A stretch of DNA of 37,207 bases, taken from assembly GCA_018242005.1 (NCBI GenBank), contig JAFECU010000260.1, forward strand, positions 1 through 37,207, written 5' to 3'. Origin of the DNA: Pseudomonadota bacterium (GTDB lineage Bacteria; Pseudomonadota; Gammaproteobacteria; Burkholderiales; Burkholderiaceae_C). Below are positions 1-7,201 of the stretch, piece by piece. The notes beneath the pieces are model-generated. The model worked only from the letters and a program-made list of their open reading frames with translations. It ran no database searches and was not told the DNA's origin. The position numbers and the translations under genes were made by a program. How positions within the stretch are numbered: the first letter of the stretch is position 1; the number at the start of each line of letters is the position of its first letter.

Positions 1-266
1 TGCCCTACTGGAACGACACCATCGCCCCCGCCATCCAGTCGGGCAAGCGCGTGCTGATTGCCGCCCACGGCAACTCCATACGCGCCCTGGTCAAATACCT
101 GGACGGCATCTCCGACGGCGACATCGTGGGCCTGAACATCCCCAACGGCATTCCGCTGTTGTATGAGCTGGACGCGGGCCTGAAGCCCCTGCGCCACTAC
201 TACCTGGGCGACGCCGAGGCCGCCGCCCGCGCCGCCGCGGCCGTGGCCGCCCAGGGCAAGGCCTGA
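1..266 (+). CDS. gpmA: 2,3-bisphosphoglycerate-dependent phosphoglycerate mutase, C-terminal part
   Basis: This is the 3' end of a gene that begins before the window; codons run in frame from base 3 to a TGA at 264-266. The enzyme interconverts 3- and 2-phosphoglycerate in cytosolic glycolysis and gluconeogenesis. The visible part starts [11 protein letters not shown] and contains the family's second catalytic histidine in [16 protein letters not shown], followed by the [14 protein letters not shown] segment typical of dPGM near its C-terminus. The tail ends in an Ala-rich stretch. The next gene, a ctpA-type protease, follows on the same strand after about 110 bases. The call is secure although only about 87 residues are visible. 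Confidence 0.93.
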   Translation, partial: PYWNDTIAPAIQSGKRVLIAAHGNSIRALVKYLDGISDGDIVGLNIPNGIPLLYELDAGLKPLRHYYLGDAEAAARAAAAVAAQGKA

Positions 267-379
267 CGAGCCGCCAGCGAGCCGCCGCCGGTGCCTAAAA
301 ATTAGGCGAAACCAGGGGAACTGAGCCGGCCCGCGGCCTTCCAAGGTGTATATTTGTTCGAAGCGGTAAAGGGTGTTCT

Positions 380-499
380 ATGGGCCACAAACTGAAAATT
401 GCGGGATGGGTATCGGTCGGCGTGATGGCCGGCGCCCTGACCACGGTGTCGCTGCAGACCGTGGCGCGCGGCGCGATGACGCCGCTGCCGCTGGAGTAA
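380..499 (+). pseudogene. ctpA: 5' fragment of ctpA: signal-peptide segment ended by in-frame TAA
   Basis: An ATG at 380, preceded by a weak AAAGGG ribosome site, opens a frame reading MGHKLKIAGWVSVGVMAG and onward. It has a basic N-terminus and a hydrophobic stretch, as expected for the export signal of a periplasmic S41 protease. After 39 codons (ending TPLPLE) there is a TAA at 497-499. The same frame then continues open to 1816 and encodes the rest of a complete S41 peptidase. The fragment and the downstream ORF therefore look like one ancestral gene split by a nonsense codon. A CAA-to-TAA change would explain it. A sequencing error cannot be excluded from the sequence alone. Confidence 0.75.
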
Positions 500-517
500 A
501 GCCAGCAGCTGTCGGCC

Positions 518-1816
518 GTGTTCGGACTCATCAAGACCGACTACGTGGAGCCAGTGGATGACAAGAAGCTCATCACCGACGCCATCAGCGGCATGGTCTC
601 CAGCCTGGATCCGCATTCGCAGTATTTCGACAAGAAGTCCTTCAAGGAATTCCGCGAGGGCACCACCGGCCGCTTCGTCGGCGTGGGCATAGAGATCACG
701 CAGGAAGACGGCCTGGTCAAGGTGGTCTCGCCCATCGAGGGCTCGCCCGCCGACCGCGCCGGCCTCAAGACCAACGACCTGATCACCAAGATCGACGACA
801 CCGCCGTCAAGGGCCTGACGCTGAACGAGGCCGTCAAGCGCATGCGCGGCGAGCCCAACACCAAGGTCACGCTGACCATACTGCGCAAGGACGAGAGCCG
901 CAGCTTCCCCGTGACCATCACGCGCGAGGAGATCAAGACCCAGTCGGTCAAGGCCAAGGTGATCGAGCCCGGCTACGCCTGGATCCGCCTGTCGCAGTTC
1001 CAGGAGCGCACGGTGGACGACTTCGTGCGCAAGGTGGAAGAGATCTACAAGCAGGATCCCCGCATCAAGGGCCTGGTGCTGGACCTGCGCAACGACCCCG
1101 GCGGGCTGCTCGACGCCGCAGTGGCCGTGTCGGCCGCGTTCCTGCCGGAAAATACGACCGTGGTCACCACCAATGGCCAGTTGGCCGAGAGCAAGGCCGT
1201 CTTCAAGGCCGCGCCCGAGTACTACCAGCGCCGCGGCAGCGGCGACCCGCTCAAGCGGCTGCCGGCCGCCATCAAGACCGTGCCGCTGGTGGTTCTGGTC
1301 AATGAGGGCTCGGCCTCGGCCAGCGAGATCGTCGCCGGCGCGCTGCAGGACAACAAGCGTGCCACCATCATGGGCAGCCAGACCTTTGGCAAGGGCTCGG
1401 TGCAGACAGTGCGCCCGCTCGGCCCCGACACCGGCATCAAACTGACCACGGCGCGCTATTACACGCCCAGCGGCAAGTCCATCCAGGCCAAGGGCATCGT
1501 GCCCGATGTGATGCTCGACGAGACGGCCGAGGGTGACCTCTACGCCTCGTTGCGCATGCGCGAGGCCGACCTGGAAAAGCACCTGACCAGCGGCCAGGGC
1601 GAGGAGGTCAAGGACGCCGCCCGGGAAAAGGCCCGCGAGGAAGCCCGCAAGCGCCTGGAGGAGGAGACCAAGAAGCCGATCGCCGAGCGCAAACTGCCCG
1701 AGTTCGGCTCGGACAAGGACTTCCAGCTGATCCAGGCGCTCAACCAGCTCAAGGGGCACACCGTCGTCGCCAGCAAGACGCTGACCGAGCGCAAGGAAGA
1801 AAAGAAGGACAACTGA
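518..1816 (+). CDS. ctpA: S41 C-terminal processing peptidase, lacking its export signal because of an upstream stop
   Basis: The family comprises PDZ-containing serine proteases that act in the periplasm on C-termini of proteins, including cell-wall hydrolase regulators. The body is intact. It has an N-terminal region (YVEPVDDKKL, LDPHSQYFDKKSF), a PDZ domain at roughly residues 50-125 (GVGIEI, GSPADRAGLKTNDLI), then the S41 fold with LDLRNDPGGLL. The catalytic serine is in GSASASEIVAG (Ser267 counted from 518) and the catalytic lysine in QTFGKGSVQ (Lys292), with the usual spacing of 25. The start at 518 is a GTG with no convincing ribosome site. The natural start is almost certainly ATG 380, in the same frame but separated by TAA 497-499. 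Without read-through or correction the product would be made poorly and stay in the cytosol. The coordinates give the open part only; the full ancestral gene is 380-1816. Confidence 0.85.
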   Translation: MFGLIKTDYVEPVDDKKLITDAISGMVSSLDPHSQYFDKKSFKEFREGTTGRFVGVGIEITQEDGLVKVVSPIEGSPADRAGLKTNDLITKIDDTAVKGLTLNEAVKRMRGEPNTKVTLTILRKDESRSFPVTITREEIKTQSVKAKVIEPGYAWIRLSQFQERTVDDFVRKVEEIYKQDPRIKGLVLDLRNDPGGLLDAAVAVSAAFLPENTTVVTTNGQLAESKAVFKAAPEYYQRRGSGDPLKRLPAAIKTVPLVVLVNEGSASASEIVAGALQDNKRATIMGSQTFGKGSVQTVRPLGPDTGIKLTTARYYTPSGKSIQAKGIVPDVMLDETAEGDLYASLRMREADLEKHLTSGQGEEVKDAAREKAREEARKRLEEETKKPIAERKLPEFGSDKDFQLIQALNQLKGHTVVASKTLTERKEEKKDN

Positions 1817-1829
1817 GGGCAAGGGTCAA

Positions 1830-1871
1830 GCGTTGGGCGCTGATCGCAAACGCCCGAAAAGCGCCCAACGC
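1830..1871 (+). terminator. 11-bp inverted repeat after ctpA, possible terminator
   Basis: The sequence GCGTTGGGCGC (1830-1840) is repeated exactly in inverted form at 1861-1871, leaving a 20-base loop. It lies 13 bases after the ctpA stop. No run of T follows, only TTCTT, so an intrinsic terminator is possible but not certain. A second, smaller inverted repeat (GGCTCAA/TTGAGCC) follows at about 1881-1907. Confidence 0.4.
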
Positions 1872-1958
1872 GCAACTTCTTGGCTCAAGTAGCGATATCT
1901 ATTGAGCCGCCCCCCAGGGTACGCGGTGCACGCGCAGCCCGTCATCCCCGCGAATTTG

Positions 1959-2723
1959 ATGACCGACGACCAACTGCTGCGCTACTCGCGCCATATCCTG
2001 CTCGACGAGGTCGGTATCGAGGGACAGGAGCGCATCTTGGCCGCGCATGTGCTCGTCGTGGGCGCCGGGGGCCTGGGCTCGCCGGCGGTGCTGTTCCTGG
2101 GTTCGGCCGGTGTGGGACAGATCACGCTGGTGGACGACGACCTGGTGGATCTGACCAACCTGCAGCGCCAGATTGCCCACACCACGGCGCGCGTGGGCGC
2201 ACCCAAGGTCGAGTCCGCGGCCCAGGCCGTGCACGCCATCAACCCCCAGGTCAAGGTGCATGCCCTGCGGCAGCGCGTGGACGCTTCGGCACTGCACGCG
2301 CTGGTGGCGCGGGCCGACGTGGTACTGGACTGCAGCGACAACTACGGCACCCGCCAGGCCATCAACGCGGCCTGCGTGCACGGCGGAAAGCCCCTGGTGG
2401 CCGGCGCCGCGATCCGCTTCGACGGCCAGATCTCGGTCTATGACCCTAGACGCAGCGACTCGCCCTGCTACGCCTGCCTGTTCCCGCCGGACGCGCGGTT
2501 CGAAGAGGTGGCCTGCTCCACCATGGGTGTGTTCGCCCCCATGGTGGGCATCATCGGCACCATGCAGGCGGCCGAGGCACTCAAGCTCATTGCCTGCGTG
2601 GGCCAATCGCTGGCCGGGCGCCTTTTGATGCTCGAAGGCCGCGACATGCACTGGACCGAGATGCGAACCCAGCGCGACCCCGATTGCTCCGTCTGCGGCA
2701 CACGGCACCCACGGGCAGAGTAG
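1959..2723 (+). CDS. moeB: MoeB/ThiF-family adenylyltransferase
   Basis: E1-like enzyme that adenylates the C-terminal glycine of a small sulfur-carrier protein (MoaD in molybdopterin synthesis, or ThiS in thiazole synthesis) in the cytosol. From ATG 1959 it is 254 residues, close to E. coli MoeB. The protein starts MTDDQLLRYSRHILL, the classic ThiF/MoeB opening. The nucleotide loop is GAGGLGSPA, followed by LVDDDLVDLTNLQRQ. Two CxxC pairs, CYAC and CSVC, form the structural zinc site, and the EEVACSTMGVFAP segment carries the conserved cysteine. The frame is open back to a TTG at 1902, but the family N-terminus fits 1959. Neither start has a strong ribosome site. MoeB and ThiF cannot be separated from sequence; no moa or thi genes lie nearby. 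Confidence 0.85.
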   Translation: MTDDQLLRYSRHILLDEVGIEGQERILAAHVLVVGAGGLGSPAVLFLGSAGVGQITLVDDDLVDLTNLQRQIAHTTARVGAPKVESAAQAVHAINPQVKVHALRQRVDASALHALVARADVVLDCSDNYGTRQAINAACVHGGKPLVAGAAIRFDGQISVYDPRRSDSPCYACLFPPDARFEEVACSTMGVFAPMVGIIGTMQAAEALKLIACVGQSLAGRLLMLEGRDMHWTEMRTQRDPDCSVCGTRHPRAE

Positions 2724-2833
2724 GAGCCCACCTACGAAATCAGCGCGCAGCTGCTGGCAGCAGGGTGGCCGCCCATGCTTCTACAGTAGCGTCCTGGCTC
2801 CTCGTTCCCGATGGGGCCGAACGGGAATCCCTT

Positions 2834-3247
2834 GTGAAGCTGCGCACCTACATCGTCGAAGACAACGCCACCATTCGCGAGAACCTGATCGGGACGCTGG
2901 AGGAACTGGCCGAGGTGCAGGCCGTCGGCATGGCCGAGACCGAGGACGAGGGCAAACAGTGGCTGACGGCGCACAGCACGCATTGGGACCTGGCCATCGT
3001 CGATCTGTTCCTGCGCCAGGGCAGCGGCCTGGGCGTGCTGGCCGCCTGTCGCGACCGCCTGAGCGCGCAGAAGATGGTGGTGCTCAGCAACTACGCCACG
3101 CCCGACGTGCGCATGCGCTGTGCTCAGCTCGGGGTGGATGCGGTGTTTGACAAGTCCAACGAAATTGACGCGCTCGTGGATTTCTGCATCGTGCACAGCA
3201 CGCAACGCAGTTCCAACGGCGCGGCGGCCAACGGATCCATGGGATGA
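2834..3247 (+). CDS. Stand-alone response-regulator receiver protein
   Basis: A 137-residue single-domain receiver without an output domain. The acidic pocket is in YIVEDN (Glu9, Asp10), the phospho-accepting aspartate is Asp57 in LAIVDLF, the conserved hydroxyl residue is Ser85 in VVLSNY, and the lysine is Lys107 in VFDKS. The proposed start is a GTG at 2834, which places the first beta strand at the N-terminus; the frame is open to 2684 but the extra residues do not look like protein. It ends 4 bases before the end of the convergent NarL-type regulator gene. Single-domain receivers commonly act as phosphate sinks or through protein contacts. A role with the neighbouring kinase is inferred from position only. 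Confidence 0.85.
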   Translation: MKLRTYIVEDNATIRENLIGTLEELAEVQAVGMAETEDEGKQWLTAHSTHWDLAIVDLFLRQGSGLGVLAACRDRLSAQKMVVLSNYATPDVRMRCAQLGVDAVFDKSNEIDALVDFCIVHSTQRSSNGAAANGSMG

Positions 3248-3251
3248 GCGC

Positions 3252-3884
3252 TCAATCGATAAGCCGGTTCTTGAGCGCGTAATAGGTCAGGTCGCTGTTG
3301 GATGACAGCCCCATCTTCTCCATGAGTCGGGTGCGGTAGGTGCTGACGGTCTTGACGCTGAGAGACAGGGACTTGGCAATGTCGCCCGCCGTCTCGCCGC
3401 GCGCGAGCTTGAGGAAGACCTGGAACTCGCGCTCGGACAGCTGTTCATGCGGCGGCGCGTCGTCCTTGCGGTGCAGTTGCTGGGCCAGCAGATCGGCCAC
3501 GGCCGGCGTCAGGTAGCGGCGCCCAAGGGAGATGGCCCGGATGGCCTCGACGATCTCCTTGGGTTCGCATTCCTTGTTGAGGTAGCCGCTCGCCCCCTGG
3601 CGTATCAGGTTGATGGCGTAATGCTCCTCGGGGTAGCCGCTCAGGATCAGGATGCCCATGTCCGGCGCCTTGGCGCGCAGCATGGCCAGCGCATCCAGGC
3701 CGCTTTGCCCGGGCATGGACAGGTCCATCACCAGCACGTCGATCTCGTGCGCACGCACCAGGTCGATGGCCTCGCGGCCGTTGGCAGCCTCGCCCTCCAC
3801 GCGCAGATCCACATGCTCGGAGAAAAACTGCCGCAGACCGGAGCGCACTATTGCGTGGTCATCCACAATGCCGATCTTGATCAT
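3252..3884 (-). CDS. NarL/FixJ-type response regulator (receiver + LuxR HTH)
   Basis: A 210-residue DNA-binding response regulator of full family length. The receiver spans about residues 1-120, with acidic residues in IVDDH (Asp8, Asp9), phospho-acceptor Asp54 in VMDLSMPG, Ser in LILSGY and the lysine in YLNKE. The LuxR/GerE helix-turn-helix covers about 145-205 (LSEREFQVFLKLARGETA, SLSVKTVSTYRTRLMEKM). It resembles the UvrY/GacA branch. It is divergent from the CHASE3 histidine kinase that begins about 92 bases away, so kinase and regulator probably form a cognate pair with a shared control region at 3885-3976. Confidence 0.92.
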   Translation of the reverse strand: MIKIGIVDDHAIVRSGLRQFFSEHVDLRVEGEAANGREAIDLVRAHEIDVLVMDLSMPGQSGLDALAMLRAKAPDMGILILSGYPEEHYAINLIRQGASGYLNKECEPKEIVEAIRAISLGRRYLTPAVADLLAQQLHRKDDAPPHEQLSEREFQVFLKLARGETAGDIAKSLSLSVKTVSTYRTRLMEKMGLSSNSDLTYYALKNRLID

Positions 3885-3976
3885 CTAGCCTTCTTTCAGG
3901 ATTGCCGAACTTGGCGCCCACGGCCGATGATATGCAATTCGGCCACGCCACACCGCCGCCCTGGAGAAGCTCATAC
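3885..3976. promoter_or_regulatory. Divergent control region between NarL-type regulator and histidine kinase
   Basis: These 92 bases separate the start codons of two divergent two-component genes, so promoters for both must lie here or overlap the gene starts. I see no clear -35/-10 pair. The kinase ribosome site GGAGAAG lies at 3962-3968. Confidence 0.4.
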
Positions 3977-5320
3977 ATGTTTTGGTCCCGCCTGCGCAAA
4001 ATGGCCATCAGCCTGCCGGTCGCCCTGATGGCCGTGATACTGCTGGTCGGCATCAATGAGACGGGATACCTGCGTTCGCACGACGCGGTGGAAGACCTGG
4101 CACGCTCGCAGGCCACGCGCGCGGCACTGGATCGGCTGCTGCAGAACATGCTGAACGCCGAGACCGGCCTGCGCGGCTACCTGCTGACGAGCGACGAGCG
4201 CTACCTGCAGCCCTACCAGCAGGCGGTGGCGACGATCAACTCCAACCTTGACGAACTGCACCAGGCCTACCTGCGGCTCCCCCAGGACCAGGCCGAGTTT
4301 GCACAGCTGTCGCAGCAGGTGACGCGCAAGCTGTCCGAGCTGGAGCTCATACTGAACCTGCGGCGCCTGGACAACGATGACGCCTGGAAGTTCGTGCTGT
4401 CCACCGACGTGGGCAAGGACAACATGGACGCCATACGCACCATGGCGTCCAGGCTGGTCGATCACAGCGCTCAACAGTCGCAGCGCAGCACGCAGGAGAT
4501 CCTGCACTCGCTGAGGCTCTCGCGCCTGGGCATCGCCACCGTGGCGGTGATCGGCCTGCTGGCCTTCTACATGTACCTGCGCCAGAGCTATGCCCTGCAG
4601 GAGGCCCAGGAGCGCGAACAGCAGGCGCTGGCACAAGAGCGCGACCGGCTGGAGCAGTTGGTGCGCGAGCGCACGGCCACGCTGTCGCAGCTGGCCAACC
4701 ACCTGCAGCAGGTACGCGAGGACGAGCGCGCGCACCTGGCACGCGAGCTGCACGACGAGCTGGGCGCGCTGCTCACGGCCGCCAAGCTCGATGTGGCGCG
4801 GCTCAAGTCCCGCATCGACATGCAGGTACCCGAGCATGCCGAACGCATACAGCACCTGACGGAGACGCTCAACAACGGCATTGCCTTGAAGCGCCGCATC
4901 ATCGAGAACCTGCGCCCGTCCTCGCTGTCCAACCTGGGGCTGACGGCGGCGCTGGAAATCCTCACACGCGACTTCGCCGCCAGCAGCAACCTGCAGGTGG
5001 ACACCAGCCTGGATGAGGTGCCGCTGTCCGATGCCGCACAGCTCACGGTCTACCGCCTGGTGCAGGAGTCGTTGACCAACGTCGGCAAGTACGCCGACGC
5101 CCGCAAGGTGCTGGTGTGCGTGCACAAGCACCCCAACCACGTCGCCGTTCAGGTGCGCGATGACGGCAGGGGCTTTGACCCGGCCGCCATACGTGGCGAC
5201 GCCTATGGGCTGCGGGGGATGCGCCACCGCGTCGAGGCCGCGGGCGGAAGCCTGTCGGTGAGCTCCACGCCCGGCGAGGGCACGCTGGTCAGTGCCGTGC
5301 TGCCGCACCAGCCCGCCTGA
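3977..5320 (+). CDS. CHASE3-domain sensor histidine kinase (HisKA_3 type)
   Basis: A 447-residue membrane sensor kinase. TM1 is at about residues 9-27. The periplasmic segment between the membrane helices has CHASE3 character (NMLNAETGLRGYLLTSDERYL), TM2 is near 175-195, and a coiled-coil linker follows (EAQEREQQALAQERDRLEQL). The HisKA_3 dimerisation helix carries the phospho-acceptor His259 in ARELHDELG, and the HATPase domain follows with QESLTNVGKYA, DDGRGFD and YGLRGMRHRVEAAGG. ATG 3977 has a good GGAGAAG ribosome site about 8 bases upstream; the frame is open to a TTG at 3902 but the extra residues are not conserved-looking. HisKA_3 kinases pair with NarL-type regulators, as found divergently next door. 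The signal sensed is unknown. Confidence 0.93.
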   Translation: MFWSRLRKMAISLPVALMAVILLVGINETGYLRSHDAVEDLARSQATRAALDRLLQNMLNAETGLRGYLLTSDERYLQPYQQAVATINSNLDELHQAYLRLPQDQAEFAQLSQQVTRKLSELELILNLRRLDNDDAWKFVLSTDVGKDNMDAIRTMASRLVDHSAQQSQRSTQEILHSLRLSRLGIATVAVIGLLAFYMYLRQSYALQEAQEREQQALAQERDRLEQLVRERTATLSQLANHLQQVREDERAHLARELHDELGALLTAAKLDVARLKSRIDMQVPEHAERIQHLTETLNNGIALKRRIIENLRPSSLSNLGLTAALEILTRDFAASSNLQVDTSLDEVPLSDAAQLTVYRLVQESLTNVGKYADARKVLVCVHKHPNHVAVQVRDDGRGFDPAAIRGDAYGLRGMRHRVEAAGGSLSVSSTPGEGTLVSAVLPHQPA

Positions 5321-5570
5321 CGGCGCGGCCGGGCGTGTCGGCTCCGTCCTACAGCAGCGCAGGCGCGCCGCCTTCCCGCAGTGCGCAAAGCAGGCATTTA
5401 GCATGACGGTTGGTGCATGTGCACTCCTGCGCGACGCGTTGTTGCCAACCGACCGGAGGAGCATAGGCGCCATCACCAGGCCCATGCGACCATCGGAGGG
5501 TGCAAGCGGTCGCAGGGGCTTTTTTCACGCACCCGAGTTGTCACTCAATAAGCTCAAAAAGGACACCAGC

Positions 5571-5885
5571 ATGAAATACACCACCGCCATTGCCTTCGCC
5601 CTGCTGACGGGTGCCACCCTCGTCTCCACCGGCTGCTCGGTGGCCCGCGACCAGCAGACCGTGGGCAGCTATGTGGACGACACCGCCATCACCACGGCCG
5701 TCAAGGCCAAGATGGCCGAGGACAAGGGCGTGTCGGCCGCCGCCATCAGTGTGGAGACGCTCAACGGCACCGTCCAGCTGTCGGGTTTCGCCAAGTCCCA
5801 GGCCGAAAAGGACCGCGCCGAGGCCATTGCCCGCACCACCAAGAACGTGCGTGGCGTGCGCAACAGCATCGTCGTGCGGCCGTAA
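5571..5885 (+). CDS. BON-domain lipoprotein
   Basis: A 104-residue envelope protein. The signal peptide ends in a lipobox, LVSTGC, with Cys22 as the predicted lipidated residue. The mature part is a single BON domain (DDTAITTAVKAKMAEDKG, VETLNGTVQLSGFAKSQ, GVRGVRNSI-like ending). BON domains, as in OsmY, are thought to bind phospholipid or envelope components and are often stress-induced. ATG 5571 is preceded by AAAAAGGA. The gene stands alone: 250 bases without a recognisable feature precede it, and it converges with coaD. Function beyond the envelope role is inferred. Confidence 0.88.
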   Translation: MKYTTAIAFALLTGATLVSTGCSVARDQQTVGSYVDDTAITTAVKAKMAEDKGVSAAAISVETLNGTVQLSGFAKSQAEKDRAEAIARTTKNVRGVRNSIVVRP

Positions 5886-5904
5886 GCAGGCCTTTCTTTC
5901 TCTC

Positions 5905-5970
5905 CCCCAGCCCTCCCCCGCAAGAGGGGGCCATGGCGCCGCTCCATGTGCGGCGCCATGGGGCACCGGG
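5905..5970. terminator. Hairpin cluster between convergent BON gene and coaD
   Basis: The 85-base gap between the two convergent stops contains a CCCCC...GGGGG hairpin at about 5913-5930. Next to it is a perfect 12-bp inverted repeat, CCATGGCGCCGC (5931-5942) with GCGGCGCCATGG (5950-5961), around a 7-base loop. The position suits a bidirectional terminator, although no T-run adjoins. The CCCTCCCCCGCAAGAGGGGG motif resembles intergenic elements I remember from Comamonadaceae genomes; that recollection is unchecked. Confidence 0.5.
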
Positions 5971-6459
5971 TCAGGCCCTGCCCACCTTGGCCAGCAGGCG
6001 CCGCAGGACGGTGGGCGAGATGAACTGCGCCACGTCACCGCCCAGAGTGGCGATCTCGCGCACCAGCGTGCTGCTGATGAACTGGTACTGGCTGCTCGGG
6101 GTCAGAAACACGGTCTCGATCTTCGGCACAAGCGCACGGTTCATGCCGGCGAGCTGGAATTCGTAGTCGAAGTCCGTGCCCGAGCGCAGGCCGCGCACCA
6201 TGGCCGTGCCGCCATGCGCGGACGTGAATTCGGTGACCAGGCCGTCGAAGGGCTCGACCTGTACCTGCGGACAGTCGGCGAGCGCCTCGCGCGCCATCTC
6301 CATGCGCTCGTCCAGCGTGAACAGGGTCTTCTTGTGGTGGGCGATGGCCACGGCCACGATGACGCGGTCGAACAACTGCGCCGCGCGGCGCACCAGGTCT
6401 TCATGGCCCAGCGTGATGGGGTCGAAGGTTCCGGGATAAACGGCAACAACAGGCGCCAT
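5971..6459 (-). CDS. coaD: Phosphopantetheine adenylyltransferase
   Basis: Fourth step of coenzyme A synthesis: transfers AMP from ATP to 4'-phosphopantetheine, giving dephospho-CoA. The 162-residue length matches the family. It opens VVAVYPGTFDPITLGHEDL, with the TxGH nucleotide-binding motif, and carries VRGLRSGTDFDYEFQLAGMN and the C-terminal ISSTLVREIA motif. ATG 6459 (MAPVVAVYPG) is chosen; the frame extends 21 bases further upstream without a better start. rsmD lies 142 bases upstream on the same strand. The rsmD-coaD order is common in bacteria, so co-transcription is likely. Confidence 0.96.
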   Translation of the reverse strand: MAPVVAVYPGTFDPITLGHEDLVRRAAQLFDRVIVAVAIAHHKKTLFTLDERMEMAREALADCPQVQVEPFDGLVTEFTSAHGGTAMVRGLRSGTDFDYEFQLAGMNRALVPKIETVFLTPSSQYQFISSTLVREIATLGGDVAQFISPTVLRRLLAKVGRA

Positions 6460-6550
6460 GGCGTCGGCTCTCCAGGTCAATGGCGCCCGGCGCGGGCCCC
6501 AAGGGGCGGATTATGCAGCGCCGCCGCGGGTGCGTGGCTTTCAAGCCGAA

Positions 6551-6600
6551 CAAGCCTCAAGCGCTTATCCATCAACCGCTTACAGCTACTTTATTGATAG
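6551..6600. repeat. Degenerate copy of an interspersed repeat between coaD and rsmD
   Basis: An AT-richer stretch in GC-rich DNA. Read on the minus strand it contains TAGCTG, AGCG, GGATAAGCGC and TTGAGGC, the last two near the rsmD-distal end. It resembles, in the same order, the motifs of the copies at 8477-8536 and 22150-22213. I recall a family with an ATAGCTGCT...AAGCGCTAGAGGC core as frequent in Comamonadaceae intergenic DNA; that has not been checked here. Confidence 0.45.
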
Positions 6601-6601
6601 T

Positions 6602-7201
6602 CTACTGCTGCGGCCTCAGCAGGTGGGCATGCACGGCGCCGGCCTTCAGATGGCGGTGCAGCAGCAGGCCCAGGGGTGCGAGCCGCTCCTCACTCCAGGC
6701 CTCGGGCGCTTCCAGGTAGATGAAGCCGCCGGGCGCCACGGCCTGCGCGGCGGCCTGCAGCGCGGGCGCAAACAGTTCGCCGGCAAACGGCGGGTCGATG
6801 AGCAGCAGGTCCATGCTGGCGGGCTGGCACTGGCGCAGCGCCGCCACGCCGTCGCCGCGCTGCACGTGCACGCTGCTCGCCTGCAGGCGCTGGCGCAGGG
6901 TCTCGAGCTGCGCGGCCAGGCCGGCATCGCCCTCAACCAGCAGCACGCTGGCGGCGCCGCGCGATGCGGCTTCCAGCCCCAGCGCGCCCGTCCCGGCAAA
7001 GGCATCGAGGCAGCGCCAGCCCGTGAGGTCCTGGCCCAGCCAGTTGAACAGGGTCTCGCGCACGCGGTCGGGCGTGGGGCGCAGGCCGGGGCGGTCGGCC
7101 ACGGGCAGGCGCGTGCGCCGCCACCGGCCGCCGATGATGCGCACCTCACCCGCCGACTTGCCCACCGACTTGCCCGCCGCCTTGTTTGGCGCGCGGCTCA
7201 A
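6602..7201 (-). CDS. rsmD: 16S rRNA (guanine(966)-N(2))-methyltransferase
   Basis: Methylates G966 of 16S rRNA in the assembled 30S subunit using SAM. The chosen start is a TTG at 7201, whose bases overlap the TGA of the upstream M16 gene (TTGA), giving 199 residues against about 198 in E. coli. Motifs: VRIIGGRWRRTRLPV at the N-terminus, RPTPDRVRETLFNWL, SAM motif I in LDAFAGTGALGLEAASRGA, and the catalytic IDPPF. A GTG a few codons inside is a less likely alternative start. The overlap implies translational coupling to the M16 peptidase genes. Confidence 0.93.
   Translation of the reverse strand: MSRAPNKAAGKSVGKSAGEVRIIGGRWRRTRLPVADRPGLRPTPDRVRETLFNWLGQDLTGWRCLDAFAGTGALGLEAASRGAASVLLVEGDAGLAAQLETLRQRLQASSVHVQRGDGVAALRQCQPASMDLLLIDPPFAGELFAPALQAAAQAVAPGGFIYLEAPEAWSEERLAPLGLLLHRHLKAGAVHAHLLRPQQ

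Noticed and set aside
293-307. GCCTAA-AAA-TTAGGC inverted repeat after gpmA as a terminator
   Set aside because: A 6-bp stem with a 3-base loop and no T-run is too weak to call.
302-1822. Long minus-strand open frame of 506 codons opposite ctpA
   Set aside because: Shadow of the S41 gene in high-GC DNA; the translation is low-complexity Leu/Gly/Ala/His-rich with no motif.
3971-5485. Long minus-strand frame of 504 codons opposite the histidine kinase
   Set aside because: Antisense shadow; the plus-strand product has clear kinase domains and the antisense has none.
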